64,000 bases of DNA from NCBI GenBank assembly GCA_003994795.1, contig AP018269.1, positions 3,519,677-3,583,676 of the forward strand, in the 5' to 3' direction. The translations under genes were made by a program, and so were the position numbers. The notes below the pieces were generated by a model, which was given only the letters and a program-made list of their open reading frames with translations, had not been told where the DNA came from and did not search any database. Positions 40,222 to 50,016 of this stretch are shown here, piece after piece. Positions within the stretch are counted from its first letter, which is position 1. Every line of letters begins with the position of its first letter. This DNA is from Cylindrospermum sp. NIES-4074 (GTDB taxonomy: Bacteria > Cyanobacteriota > Cyanobacteriia > Cyanobacteriales > Nostocaceae).

Positions 40222-42471
40222 ATGTCTACCAGAAAACTATTACTAAGATTCGCTAAACCCTATCCTGGGTTGGTTTTATTAACAATATTGTTAGGATTTT
40301 CTGGAGCTTTATTTAATGGTGTAAGTACAGCTTTAATTGTGCCAGTGATTTTAAAAATTGTGGGGCAAGAAGTCGATTTAAGCAGTGCCCCGCCCATTCT
40401 CAAAGCAATGATGTCGCCGTTTGATAATGTTTCAGAAAATTACCGCATTGTGGTGATGTCAGCGGCAATTATATTTACAATTTTTTTGAAAAATTTAGCT
40501 ACTTACACTGGAAGTTTAGCATCGAGTTCTCTAACAAGACTGTTGACTTCAGATATGCGAGAAGCTGGACTAAAATTATTATTAGGAATTGATATAGATT
40601 ATTATGCCAAGACCAAAATTGGTGATTTGATCAACCGTCTAGGTGGAGAAATAGGACGTGCTGCCAGCGCTGTTGGTAATACAATCAAGTTATTTATCCT
40701 AGTACTGACAATCTTAGTTTTCGTTAGTTTATTACTGTCTATTTCTTGGCAATTGACAATTGCTGCTACAGTTTTGCTGTCGTTGGTGACGTTGATCAAT
40801 CAGTCCGCTATTATCCGTTCCAAAAAGTTTGGTAAGCAACTGAGTGATATGTCTAAAGCATATTCAATTGCAGTGCTAGAAACATTAAATGGAATTCGGC
40901 TAGTCAAATCTACAGGAAATGAAGAAAGAGAATTTGACCGGATTAAACAGCTAATTCGCGCTCGCGAAAAAGCAGATTTTCAATCTCAGGTGAATGCAGA
41001 AGCGATCGCACCCCTGAGTGAGGTTATGGGTGTGACAGCTTTACTGCTGATTGTATTGCTCAGTAAAACCTTCTTTGCTAGCCAAGTTACTGCCCTCTCT
41101 ACCGTAATTTTGACGTATCTATTGATACTGCTGCGAGTGCTGCCATTGATTTCTCAGTTAAATGCTATTCGTAGCAACTTTGCCAGTACATCCAGTAGTG
41201 TGAGTATTGCGACTGAATTTTTAAGCCTTGATGATAAGCCGTTTATGGGTAACGGTAAGCTGCCCTACACAAAATTACAAAAGGGAGTGCATTTTAAGTC
41301 CCTTTCCTTTGCCTACCCCGGTTATGATAAGTTGGTGCTCAAAGATGTGGATTTATACTTACCCCGTGGCACAACACTGGCATTAGTTGGTGGTTCTGGC
41401 GCAGGTAAATCGACCTTAGCAGACCTGTTACCGAGATTTTATGACCCCGTAGGTGGCAGTATTACAATTGATGGTAAAGATTTGCGGGAGTTTGATTTGA
41501 CAACAGTGCGCCGACGGATGGGAATTGTCAGTCAAGAGACCTTTCTTTTTAACGACTCGGTGCGGAATAACATCGCCTATGGCAGATTAGAGGCTACCGA
41601 AGAGGAAATTATCACAGCAGCCCAGCGGGCCAATGCTTATGAGTTTATTAATAAATTGCCCTTGAAATTTGAGACCATGATTGGCGATCGCGGCGTCATG
41701 TTATCTGGTGGACAAAGACAAAGATTAGCGATCGCCCGCGCCCTCCTGCAAAATCCAGATATTCTCATTCTCGATGAAGCCACCAGCGCTTTAGATACCG
41801 TATCCGAACGCTTGGTACAAACGGCACTTGACGATCTCAGTCGCGATCGCACAACTCTAGTAATTGCTCACCGTCTTTCCACAGTCCAAAAAGCCGATCA
41901 AATTGCCGTCTTAGAGCAAGGTAGTGTAGTAGAAGTAGGCACTCATGAAGAACTTTTACAAAAAGGGGGTTACTACTCACGCCTCTACGCCATGCAGTTT
42001 GCAGAAAGCCCGGAAACTGCCACCAAACGTAATCAAAGCTTGCTCCGGATCTCTTACGAAATTCGCACACAACTAAACTCGATGATTGGTTTACTGCGTT
42101 TATTACTTGATGATATGGTTGACAACTCCCAAGAACGGCAAGAATTACTGGAAGACTCATACAAATCAGCCTGGAGAATTCTCAACACTATTGATATCTT
42201 TGACGAAATTGTTAATCAGCAAATGAAGGGACAATTGCGGGGAATTTCCGAGAAAAATCAAAACATTGTCACAACTCAGTATGAAACCTTTAGTCGCATC
42301 TCCCTTGAATTTCGCTCATCCCTTAATCCTCTACTTAGCTCTCTTCGCTATCTAGCTGATAATGTAATCTACACCCCCCAAGAACAAAATCCCTTACTTG
42401 CAGAAACTTATGAATCTGCTATATATTTGCTAGATAATTTAGGCAAATTTGAAGAAAGTATCGCAGTATAA
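40222..42471 (+). CDS. ABC exporter (MsbA type) with HisKA-like C-terminal tail
   Basis: A 749-aa fusion of a six-helix transmembrane domain (residues 15-320) and an ATPase domain. Walker A is GGSGAGKST (390-398), the Q-loop lies in GIVSQETFLF, the signature is LSGGQ (494-498), Walker B ILILDEATSALD, and the H-loop His 550. It is expected to work as a homodimer exporting a lipid or lipid-linked sugar. The family normally ends near residue 590. Here 150 more residues form two tandem repeats (about 605-664 and 690-749), each resembling the dimerisation helices of histidine kinases (SYEIRTQLNSMIGLL; SLEFRSSLNPLLSSL) but with Tyr or Leu in place of the phospho-His. The next gene starts 4 bp later. 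Confidence 0.92.
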   Translation: MSTRKLLLRFAKPYPGLVLLTILLGFSGALFNGVSTALIVPVILKIVGQEVDLSSAPPILKAMMSPFDNVSENYRIVVMSAAIIFTIFLKNLATYTGSLASSSLTRLLTSDMREAGLKLLLGIDIDYYAKTKIGDLINRLGGEIGRAASAVGNTIKLFILVLTILVFVSLLLSISWQLTIAATVLLSLVTLINQSAIIRSKKFGKQLSDMSKAYSIAVLETLNGIRLVKSTGNEEREFDRIKQLIRAREKADFQSQVNAEAIAPLSEVMGVTALLLIVLLSKTFFASQVTALSTVILTYLLILLRVLPLISQLNAIRSNFASTSSSVSIATEFLSLDDKPFMGNGKLPYTKLQKGVHFKSLSFAYPGYDKLVLKDVDLYLPRGTTLALVGGSGAGKSTLADLLPRFYDPVGGSITIDGKDLREFDLTTVRRRMGIVSQETFLFNDSVRNNIAYGRLEATEEEIITAAQRANAYEFINKLPLKFETMIGDRGVMLSGGQRQRLAIARALLQNPDILILDEATSALDTVSERLVQTALDDLSRDRTTLVIAHRLSTVQKADQIAVLEQGSVVEVGTHEELLQKGGYYSRLYAMQFAESPETATKRNQSLLRISYEIRTQLNSMIGLLRLLLDDMVDNSQERQELLEDSYKSAWRILNTIDIFDEIVNQQMKGQLRGISEKNQNIVTTQYETFSRISLEFRSSLNPLLSSLRYLADNVIYTPQEQNPLLAETYESAIYLLDNLGKFEESIAV

Positions 42472-42475
42472 AAAC

Positions 42476-43690
42476 ATGAATAATCCTGGTTTAAAAACAA
42501 ACTATATTTTTTTTATCAAAGAAGAGTTACCCAAACCAGAAGCTCATCTAGTGCAGTCTACAAATGCCGCTAATGGAGCAGCAAACTTGGGTTACTCAAC
42601 TGTTTTAGTATATCCCTACAAAGGATTAGCAGCTCTGAACCCAATTAAATTAGCTCATCCTTTTAAACCTCAACAAACCCCAGCAGAACTAATTAACTAT
42701 TACAACCTCCATGACAAATTAAAAGTTGCACCCTTACCCATGCCTTGGCCCATCGACCATTGGCGGAGCAAATTCACTGACTCTAACACCATCGCCAGCA
42801 AATATTATTTACCCTTTCATATCCTGCCAACTACCAAACTTGTCCACAGTCGCGACTGGAATTTTGTCAAAGCTGCGATTAAAAACGGTGTTCCCGCAAT
42901 TTATGAACATCATCACCACGAAGATAAACGATTTGAGCCGGAAATAGTGAAAAATCCTCTATTTCAAATTGCTGTCACAGTTGTAGACACCATCCGCGAA
43001 ACCATGATTCAAAATGGAATGCCGGCAGAGAAAGTTATTAAACTGCACAATGGTTTTAATCGCTTGTTTATGCAGAGACAACCAGAAAAAGCGGCAATAT
43101 GGCGAGAACAACTACTACAAGATGGACGCTCACATTTGGTAGTATATGCAGGAGCATTACAGGAATTTAAAGGTATTGATGTCTTAATTAATGTTGCCAA
43201 TGAAATGCCCAATGTGCAATTTGCCTGTGCAGGTGGAACGCCCAAAGAAGTAGAGCATTATCAGCAATTAGCCAAAGAAAAGCAGGTTTACAACATGACA
43301 TTTTTAGGTTATGTTTTGCACAATGAATTAGCTTCTTTGCTGCAAGCCGCTGATATCTTAGCTCATCCCCATTGTTCAGGAAAAGCAGCAACATTTACAT
43401 CTCCCTTAAAGCTGTTTGATTACTTCGCCTCTGGAACTCCCATTGTCGCCACAGAAATTCCCTCATTAATCGAGTTTCAGGATACTCAGGCGATAGCAGC
43501 TTGGTGTGAGCCAGATAACCCCAGAAAATTTGCTGAATGTTTGCAGCGAGTTTTAGAAACTCATCCCAGAAAATTAGCAGGTTATGCAAATAGTATAGAA
43601 TTTGTCAAACAGTACTCTTGGGAAAATCGAGCAGCAAAAATTCTTAGTTACGTTGATAAATCTCTACTTCCCCCACTTCTAACAGCATAA
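42476..43690 (+). CDS. GT4-family glycosyltransferase
   Basis: A 404-aa GT-B enzyme. The donor domain has VVYAGALQEFKGIDVLINVA, FACAGGTPKEV, MTFLGYVLHNELASLLQAADI and SPLKLFDYFASGTPIVATEIPSL, the typical E/K-x-F-E-x-M region in variant form. The N-terminal domain contains an ASN-rich AHLVQSTNAANGAANLG loop. The frame opens at 42449 inside the ABC gene, but the ATG at 42476, 4 bp after the ABC stop, is the natural coupled start. The sugar and the acceptor are not known. Confidence 0.88.
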   Translation: MNNPGLKTNYIFFIKEELPKPEAHLVQSTNAANGAANLGYSTVLVYPYKGLAALNPIKLAHPFKPQQTPAELINYYNLHDKLKVAPLPMPWPIDHWRSKFTDSNTIASKYYLPFHILPTTKLVHSRDWNFVKAAIKNGVPAIYEHHHHEDKRFEPEIVKNPLFQIAVTVVDTIRETMIQNGMPAEKVIKLHNGFNRLFMQRQPEKAAIWREQLLQDGRSHLVVYAGALQEFKGIDVLINVANEMPNVQFACAGGTPKEVEHYQQLAKEKQVYNMTFLGYVLHNELASLLQAADILAHPHCSGKAATFTSPLKLFDYFASGTPIVATEIPSLIEFQDTQAIAAWCEPDNPRKFAECLQRVLETHPRKLAGYANSIEFVKQYSWENRAAKILSYVDKSLLPPLLTA

Positions 43691-43702
43691 ATAATAACTA
43701 AC

Positions 43703-44665
43703 ATGAATAATATAAAAACTGTAGGGATGATTAGCAGCTATCGGGGTTTAGAAACTAGAGCCGATTGGCTGTGGCAACAAACTCCAAATCAATTTGGAAT
43801 TTGGGACAATATACAAATGCTGGCCCTAGCAGAAAAACCAGATTTTCTAGTAATGTATCAGTTTGATTTTCCCCAACCATCACCGCCAAAATCTTGGCTA
43901 GACAGTTTTCGCAAATCGCAGCAAAAACCAGAAGCAGATATACATTCTCGACTGCGTGGTGTCAGCAAAGAGCGAATAATTTATTTACTCAGAGAACCAC
44001 CTTTAGATGAAATTGTGGAAATCAATAAGCATAATTATCAACAAGCTCAAAACTATTGCGGCTATGTTTCCGGGCCTGATGATTTTGCCCCCACTCCCAA
44101 CTATATGCCGGCGATTTGGTATCACTCAAATACTTTTCAAGATATAAATGAAATGCCATGTCCCCAAAAGGTTGCTACCTGTAGTTGGGTGACTTCGGGA
44201 ATTAGCCGCACAGCCAACCATCGTCAGCGTTTAGACTTTTTGCAATCTTTGCAATCTAGCGGCTTTAAATTTGATTTGTATGGGCGTAACTTACCTGGAT
44301 GGGCAAAACCTGCGGGAGAATTGGGTAATAAGTGGTACGGTATGGCACCGTATTATTATAATTTAGCAATCGAAAATTATGCTGATAACAATTGGTATGT
44401 CAGCGAGAAACTTTGGGATAGTTTGCTGGCTTGGTGTCTACCAATTTACTACGGTGGCCCAGCAGCTGATAAACTATTGCCACCAGGTAGTTTTTTGCGG
44501 TTGCCCAGTTTGGATGAAAAAGGAATTGCTTACATCCAAGAAGTGACAGCTACCCCTGATGCTTGGTATGCTGCTAAAGATGCGATCGCCGAAGCTCGGC
44601 AAGTCATCTTACACAAACTGAATCTGCTTAACTGGTTATCAGAATTTGTTGCTCAAAAATCATAA
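43703..44665 (+). CDS. GT10-like (fucosyltransferase-type) glycosyltransferase
   Basis: A 320-aa protein whose C-terminal half fits the GT10 donor-binding domain: FKFDLYGRNLPGW, then YYNLAIENYADNNWYVSEKLWDSLLAW and LPIYYGGP. GT10 enzymes are inverting alpha-1,3/4-fucosyltransferases, but bacterial members of this type can use other sugars. The N-terminal half is less conserved. No membrane segment. It follows the previous gene by 12 bp and the next gene starts 3 bp after its stop, so all are one operon. Confidence 0.82.
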   Translation: MNNIKTVGMISSYRGLETRADWLWQQTPNQFGIWDNIQMLALAEKPDFLVMYQFDFPQPSPPKSWLDSFRKSQQKPEADIHSRLRGVSKERIIYLLREPPLDEIVEINKHNYQQAQNYCGYVSGPDDFAPTPNYMPAIWYHSNTFQDINEMPCPQKVATCSWVTSGISRTANHRQRLDFLQSLQSSGFKFDLYGRNLPGWAKPAGELGNKWYGMAPYYYNLAIENYADNNWYVSEKLWDSLLAWCLPIYYGGPAADKLLPPGSFLRLPSLDEKGIAYIQEVTATPDAWYAAKDAIAEARQVILHKLNLLNWLSEFVAQKS

Positions 44666-44668
44666 ATT

Positions 44669-45637
44669 ATGAATGGTATTTGTACCCTTGGCAATGATTA
44701 TGTTTTCGATCAACTGGTAGCTTTGCTCAACAGTATTGACGTTTTTTTAGGAACTGACATTCCTGTCTGTATCTATCCTTTTGATGAGCAGACACAGCGG
44801 ATTTCCCAGGAAATCGCCAAACGCCCTAATGTGTTTCTTTACGATCATCAAGAATCAATCAACCGCTGGGATAAATTTATGCTAGAGGCCAGTCCTGCTA
44901 GCATGAACCGTAATAAATATCGAATTTATGGCGGACATCGGCGATTTTGTGCCTTTGATGGGCCTTTTGACCAGTTTGTTTATTTGGATGCGGACACCCT
45001 AGTGATGAATTCACTAGATTTAGTATTTAATAAGTTAGCTGAATACAACTGCATCGTTTACGACTTCCAGTTTAAACATCCAGATAAAGTCTATAACGTA
45101 AATTCAGCTAAATTACATCAAGTATTTTCTGAAGAACGCATCAACAAAGAAATATTTTGTTCAGGATTTTACGCATCTAAAAAAGGGCTATTTGACGAAA
45201 ATAAAATAGAAGAACTTGTATCTTATCTGAGAGCAGGTGAGAGAGAAATACTCTATCCCACAGGTGATCAGCCAGTTGTTAACTATTTGTTCATGCGGTC
45301 GGGAATACAAATTTGTAATTTGGCTCAACATTTACCCAGTAATGAAGTTACCGGCTGTACTGTTACTTCTACACATTTTGTAGAAAAAGACAAGATTCTT
45401 TATGACAAAGGTAATCGACTAACTTATCTCCATTATATTGGTGTTCCTCCTAACATCAATCAAGCAGTATGTGCTGGCGAAAATATTGAGTTTCCCTATC
45501 GAGATTTATTTCTCTACTATCGCTATTTGCATGAACCAGAAAAACGTCCAGTATTTAAAAATCCTCCTCAGCGTTATGATGCGCCACTACCAAGTTTACT
45601 TACAAGAGCTTTGAGAAAATTAAATTTAATAAAATAA
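44669..45637 (+). CDS. GT-A glycosyltransferase, tandem paralogue 1
   Basis: A 322-aa protein of a family present three times in a row here. It starts MNGICTLGNDYVFDQLVALL. The DxD motif is QFVYLDADTLVMN (about 106-118), followed by EIFCSGFYASKKG and TGDQPVVNYL, which are the acceptor and active-site motifs shared by all three. It has the conserved end YRDLFLYYRYL. Such proteins act on nucleotide sugars in the cytoplasm. Divergence among the three suggests different sugars or acceptors. Confidence 0.8.
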   Translation: MNGICTLGNDYVFDQLVALLNSIDVFLGTDIPVCIYPFDEQTQRISQEIAKRPNVFLYDHQESINRWDKFMLEASPASMNRNKYRIYGGHRRFCAFDGPFDQFVYLDADTLVMNSLDLVFNKLAEYNCIVYDFQFKHPDKVYNVNSAKLHQVFSEERINKEIFCSGFYASKKGLFDENKIEELVSYLRAGEREILYPTGDQPVVNYLFMRSGIQICNLAQHLPSNEVTGCTVTSTHFVEKDKILYDKGNRLTYLHYIGVPPNINQAVCAGENIEFPYRDLFLYYRYLHEPEKRPVFKNPPQRYDAPLPSLLTRALRKLNLIK

Positions 45638-45646
45638 GGATAATGT

Positions 45647-46537
45647 ATGAATCGGGGAATTTATATCGTAGCCAATGATCGCGTTATAGAAAATGCGATT
45701 GCTTTACTTAATAGTATTCGTTTCTATGACAAAGAAGTAACAGTTTATCTCATACCTTTTAATGATAATTATCACAAGGTAGCAGAGAAACTTGCCACCT
45801 TACACAACGTACAGATTTTTCCAGACTTAGAACTGATTGAAAAATTTACTCAACGCATTGGTGAGATTTTTGATCGAGATTTCCTCGCTTTACCCAACAA
45901 AATGCGTAAATTGGTGGCATGGTTTGGCCCTTTAGATGAGTTTATTTATATTGACACTGATATTGTAGTTTTTGAAAAAATCGCTGATAATTTAGATAAA
46001 CTTGCAGAAGTTGATTTTTTCTGTTGTGACTATCATCATGCCAATGACAAGCTGCGAAATATATTTTCTCCATTGGTAAAAGAGCAGCAAATATTTACAC
46101 CTACTCAACTTGAAGACGTTTTTAATAGTGGCTTTTGGGCTTCAAGAAAGGGAATTTTTACCCAACAAGAAATGGATGAAACGTTGCGTGAATGTGCTAG
46201 CCATCGGGAATATTTTGATTTTTCTGAAGGAGTGACAGACCAACCGATTCTAAATTATCTGATTCTCAAGTTAATTGCTAAACGTGGTAATCTCGTGAAA
46301 ATTCCTGGGGGAGGCCCTGGTAGTTGGGCAGGTTCACGTAATTTCCAGCAGCAAAGCTACGCTCTCTATGACCGAGGACAGCGGCTAAAATATCTCCACT
46401 GGGCGGGGATAAAAATGCAAACTGGTAGTCCTTATTGGCAATTGTGGGAACACTATCGTTACCTCCATGAGGGTCAATTCGCCTTTATTCCCAAACTGAC
46501 TCGCCGTTTATTTCCCTTTATTACTGCCCGTACTTAA
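45647..46537 (+). CDS. GT-A glycosyltransferase, tandem paralogue 2
   Basis: A 296-aa member of the same family, the most diverged of the three. DxD is EFIYIDTDIVVFE, the middle motif VFNSGFWASRKG, the DQ motif VTDQPILNYL, and the end YWQLWEHYRYL. It lacks the insertions of the other two. AAGGA precedes its ATG, 10 bp after the previous stop. The substrate is unknown. Confidence 0.8.
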   Translation: MNRGIYIVANDRVIENAIALLNSIRFYDKEVTVYLIPFNDNYHKVAEKLATLHNVQIFPDLELIEKFTQRIGEIFDRDFLALPNKMRKLVAWFGPLDEFIYIDTDIVVFEKIADNLDKLAEVDFFCCDYHHANDKLRNIFSPLVKEQQIFTPTQLEDVFNSGFWASRKGIFTQQEMDETLRECASHREYFDFSEGVTDQPILNYLILKLIAKRGNLVKIPGGGPGSWAGSRNFQQQSYALYDRGQRLKYLHWAGIKMQTGSPYWQLWEHYRYLHEGQFAFIPKLTRRLFPFITART

Positions 46538-46553
46538 TATAAGGAGTATCCCC

Positions 46554-47582
46554 ATGATTGATGGTATTTACACTCTGGCTAATGATGTGGTTTTTGACCA
46601 ATTAGTTGCTTTGCTCAATAGTATAGAAGCTAATGCTGGTAGAGATATTCCTGTTTGTATAATTCCATATAATGAGCGGCTAGATAAAGTAAAGGCAGAG
46701 ATTGCAACTAGGGAGAATGTCACCTTATTTGAAGACGCTACTTCCATAGCTCGCTGGGAGGAGTTTGGCTCTCGTATCTGGAACGCTCACCCAAGAGCAT
46801 TAAAACTGTGGCAAGAATATGGCTTACCAGCGAATTATCGTATAGAAAGGCATCGCAAACTTTGCTGTCTGGATGGCCCCTTTGACAAGTTTATCTTCTT
46901 TGACGGAGATACGCTGTTGATGAAACCACTAGATGATGTTTATCAGAAGTTGGAAAAATATGATTGGGTTACCAATGACTTTCAATATAAATCAGATTTG
47001 AATTATATTTTTGACTGGTCAGAAGACAAACTAGGGGAAATTTTTCCTGGAGAAAACATCGGCAATAGGATTTTTTGCTCCGGTTGGTTTGCCTCTAAAA
47101 AGCATATTTTCGATGATGCTACATTAGCAAACCTACTAGAAAAATTAGAATCAGGTGAAGCTGATGTCCTAGCGTGGGCAGATTCTGATCAAACGGTTAT
47201 AAACTATTTGGTTTTACGAAGCGGAATTTCTTATTATAACTATGCCTACAATGGTGAATCGACTGGTTGTCATTGGGCTTCAAAATTTGATGTTGTAGAT
47301 AATATCCTTTACGACCAAGGGGAACCCATAACCTATATTCACTATATGAGTATATCTTCATCAGACTTTGCGCGGCTTTGTGGGGGTGAAGATGTTAATA
47401 TTCCTTACCGTGACGTTTTTCTATATTATCGTTACTTAAAATCCCCAGCAAACCGCCCTCAAAGGTTTATACGCCCAAGCCCGCTAACGGTGCTACAAAA
47501 TTCTACTAAACGTTTTTTTAACCAAAAATTTAGTAATATTAAGCTGAGGTATCGAAACTTCAAGAATAGAGTTGGTAGATAA
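46554..47582 (+). CDS. GT-A glycosyltransferase, tandem paralogue 3
   Basis: A 342-aa member that is closest to paralogue 1: it begins MIDGIYTLANDVVFDQLVALL. DxD is KFIFFDGDTLLMK (a DGD variant). RIFCSGWFASKKH and DSDQTVINYL follow, with the shared end YRDVFLYYRYL. The last 45 residues are basic (KRFFNQKFSNIKLRYRNFKN) and unlike the others; they might associate with membrane. The ribosome binding site is AAGGAG. It ends the plus-strand cluster, before a strong hairpin. Confidence 0.82.
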   Translation: MIDGIYTLANDVVFDQLVALLNSIEANAGRDIPVCIIPYNERLDKVKAEIATRENVTLFEDATSIARWEEFGSRIWNAHPRALKLWQEYGLPANYRIERHRKLCCLDGPFDKFIFFDGDTLLMKPLDDVYQKLEKYDWVTNDFQYKSDLNYIFDWSEDKLGEIFPGENIGNRIFCSGWFASKKHIFDDATLANLLEKLESGEADVLAWADSDQTVINYLVLRSGISYYNYAYNGESTGCHWASKFDVVDNILYDQGEPITYIHYMSISSSDFARLCGGEDVNIPYRDVFLYYRYLKSPANRPQRFIRPSPLTVLQNSTKRFFNQKFSNIKLRYRNFKNRVGR

Positions 47583-47901
47583 AGCTAATATTACTTTGTA
47601 TCTAGTTGCTTTCTCTAAATCAGCTTATTAATTAGCCTTTGTACAGGCGAATCCTTGCCACGTTATTTGTTAAGCCAACCAGCAATATCGAAATATTCTC
47701 TAGAGATGTCATACATATTTATAGCATTAAGCGCATAATTTTCTACAAATATAATGGATTTGAGGTGTGGATATTCTTTAGCCGTGAAACAGACCTTATA
47801 CAGCACTTCTCGAAGTTACGAGTTATAAAATAAAAATGTAATTGCTCATAGTCAGTTGTGAGCAGTTACATTTATTAATTTTTGGGTAAATTTTGCTATC
47901 T
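47583..47901. other. Convergent intergenic region
   Basis: About 320 bases between convergent genes. A short ORF at 47639-47833 has no ribosome binding site or family and is probably not a gene. The main feature is the terminator hairpin listed separately. Confidence 0.5.
47834..47873. terminator. Two-way terminator between convergent genes
   Basis: A 15-bp stem AAATGTAATTGCTCA (47834-47848) / TGAGCAGTTACATTT (47859-47873), 14 of 15 Watson-Crick with one G-T. A-rich before and T-rich after, so it can serve both strands. Confidence 0.85.
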
Positions 47902-48276
47902 CTAAGACCAAGAATCTAAATCTAGAGATTGCATTCCTTGGCGTTTGACAAAATCTAGCAAACTTCCTAACTGCAACCACACGAGTAAACAAGTCAGCAG
48001 ACTAAGTGGTAAACCAACTCCTAAAGCTAGGGGGGAAGGGAAGCCAAATATTTCTAAACCTGAAGAGAGAAATAAACACACGCCGCCAGTGATGCCAATA
48101 AAGGGCACAAATAATTGTTTCAATGAGGAGCGTGGTTGAGTATTTTCTGAGCTATCCTTTGACCATTGCTGCACAATTAATTTCAAAGTTCCAGACAAGG
48201 CCAAGCCAGATGTTAATGCTATGAAGAACCCAATAAAGAGTAGGAAAAATGGCGGTTGTAGCGGGTAATAGTACAT
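47902..48276 (-). CDS. Small membrane protein, three helices
   Basis: A 124-aa protein with three hydrophobic segments (FFLLFIGFFIALTSGLAL; LFVPFIGITGGVCLFLSSGL; ALGVGLPLSLLTCLLVWLQLG). No family is recognised. GGAGCC lies 8 bp upstream of the ATG. It follows the ABC1 kinase gene by 18 bp on the same strand and is probably co-transcribed with it. Confidence 0.75.
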   Translation of the reverse strand: MYYYPLQPPFFLLFIGFFIALTSGLALSGTLKLIVQQWSKDSSENTQPRSSLKQLFVPFIGITGGVCLFLSSGLEIFGFPSPLALGVGLPLSLLTCLLVWLQLGSLLDFVKRQGMQSLDLDSWS

Positions 48277-48294
48277 GCAGGCTCCTGATTGTGA

Positions 48295-50016
48295 TTATTT
48301 ATTTGGTGACTTATTTCCAGTAAAAGAAGTAACAGAGGTGGCTTTTGGGAGGATGGCAGCTACGCTTTCTTTGGATATCTCTGTTAAAAAGCCGATCGCC
48401 ACATCTAACAACCGATTGGGTGGTAAGTCATCTTTCACCAAGTTCCACAGACGTTGGACTTCTTCCGTGTGCAGGCGGTCATCTTCAGTCAACGCTAGCA
48501 CCAACTGTCGGCGGAGAAACTTACCTTCTTCCGATAGCAAAAACTGAAACCCTAACTTAGCTGTGGGTAATACGTCAAAGTTACCATCAGTGCGCGCGAT
48601 CGCAATTAAATTCTCTAACCGCTGCCACTGGAACTTACCATCTTTGAACAACACATTGAGTAACCGTCGCCGTAATGCAGGCGATTCCCCTGTCAACAAG
48701 CGCCGCGCTACATAGGGATAAGCCACCTCAACAATTTTGAAATTCGGGTTGAGGCTCAAAGCAATGCCTTCTTGCGTCACCAGTGAACGAATAATCAAAG
48801 CAAACTTCGCTGGTACTCGGAAAGGATATTCATACATCAATTCCGAAAATTCATCAGTAATTGTTCTGAAGTTGAAATCTCCCACATTTTTGCCAATGGC
48901 GTTTCCTAACACCGCTTCTAAAGCTGGCACAATTGGGGTAATGTTCGTATCTGGAGTCAGAAACCCTAGTTTTACAAAGTCTTCGGCTAAGTCGATGTAG
49001 TCCTTATTCACCAAATGCACTAACGCATCTACCAGTGATTCTTTAGTGGTTTCCTCCAACTGATCCATCATCCCGAAATCAATGTAAGCCATACGTCCAT
49101 CGGGTACAGCAAACAAATTACCCGGATGGGGGTCAGCATGAAAGAAACCATGTTCCAAAAGTTGTTGCAAACCGGAGGTGACGCCAACTTGGATAATTGC
49201 CTCTGGGTCTAAACCTGCTTCGCGGATGCTCTTAGTATCTGTCAGCTTGAAGCCATTAATCCATTCCAGAGTTAAAACGCGGGTGTTGGTATAACGCCAG
49301 TAAATAGCTGGAACTTTCACATGGGGGTCATCGTGGAAGTTGCTAGCAAATTTTTCGGCGTTGCGACCTTCGTTGATGTAGTCAATTTCTTCAAATAACT
49401 TTGTGCCAAACTCGTCCACAATTAAAGTTAAGTCATGACCGAGATTGAGCGGTAGCCAGGGAGCTAACCAACTTGCAGCCCAACGCATTAGATATAAGTC
49501 GCGTGTGATTACCGGGCGTAAGTTGGGGCGTTGCACCTTCACCGCTACTTCTTCACCACTCAACAGACGACCACGATATACTTGACCCAAACTAGCCGCC
49601 GCTACTGGCTTCGGTGAAAGTTCGCTGAAACATTCGTAAATTGAGCGGTCTAGTTCAGTTTCGATAATCTGGTAAGCCTGGTCATTATCGAAAGGTGGTA
49701 ACTGGTCTTGTAGCTTCACCAGTTCTTCTAAAAAATCTTTGCGGATTAAGTCAGGACGAGTTGATAAAGCTTGACCAACTTTGATAAAAGTAGGGCCGAG
49801 GCGGGTGAGCAGTTCTCGCAACTGGGTAGCTCGTTTACCCTTATTCTGCTCAACTTGATTTTGCCATTCGTCCCACTTTAGACTGAGTACAAATCCTGCA
49901 ATAGACCAGATAATTCTCAGGAGTCTCCCCAATGCTAGCCAGGGACGATAGAAATAGTAACGAGCGATCGCGTCTGGATTATACTGCTTTAACTGAGCAG
50001 GTTGATACTGACCCAC
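48295..50016 (-). CDS. ABC1/UbiB/AarF-family atypical kinase
   Basis: A 573-aa protein with the hallmarks of this family: KVGQALSTRPDLI (KxGQ motif), the alanine-rich loop VAAASLGQVYRG in place of a glycine-rich loop, the ATP-binding lysine VAVKVQRP, HADPHPGN, and YIDFGMMDQ (DFG-like metal site). In cyanobacteria and plastids such ABC1K proteins are linked to prenyl-quinone and tocopherol metabolism and to membrane stress; the substrate is not known. The start is GTG at 50016. A C-terminal amphipathic region is present. The small membrane protein downstream may work with it. Confidence 0.93.
   Translation of the reverse strand: MGQYQPAQLKQYNPDAIARYYFYRPWLALGRLLRIIWSIAGFVLSLKWDEWQNQVEQNKGKRATQLRELLTRLGPTFIKVGQALSTRPDLIRKDFLEELVKLQDQLPPFDNDQAYQIIETELDRSIYECFSELSPKPVAAASLGQVYRGRLLSGEEVAVKVQRPNLRPVITRDLYLMRWAASWLAPWLPLNLGHDLTLIVDEFGTKLFEEIDYINEGRNAEKFASNFHDDPHVKVPAIYWRYTNTRVLTLEWINGFKLTDTKSIREAGLDPEAIIQVGVTSGLQQLLEHGFFHADPHPGNLFAVPDGRMAYIDFGMMDQLEETTKESLVDALVHLVNKDYIDLAEDFVKLGFLTPDTNITPIVPALEAVLGNAIGKNVGDFNFRTITDEFSELMYEYPFRVPAKFALIIRSLVTQEGIALSLNPNFKIVEVAYPYVARRLLTGESPALRRRLLNVLFKDGKFQWQRLENLIAIARTDGNFDVLPTAKLGFQFLLSEEGKFLRRQLVLALTEDDRLHTEEVQRLWNLVKDDLPPNRLLDVAIGFLTEISKESVAAILPKATSVTSFTGNKSPNK

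Noticed and set aside
47639-47833. 64-codon ORF between the convergent genes
   Set aside because: No ribosome binding site or recognisable motif, and unusual composition. The region is better explained as a spacer with a terminator.
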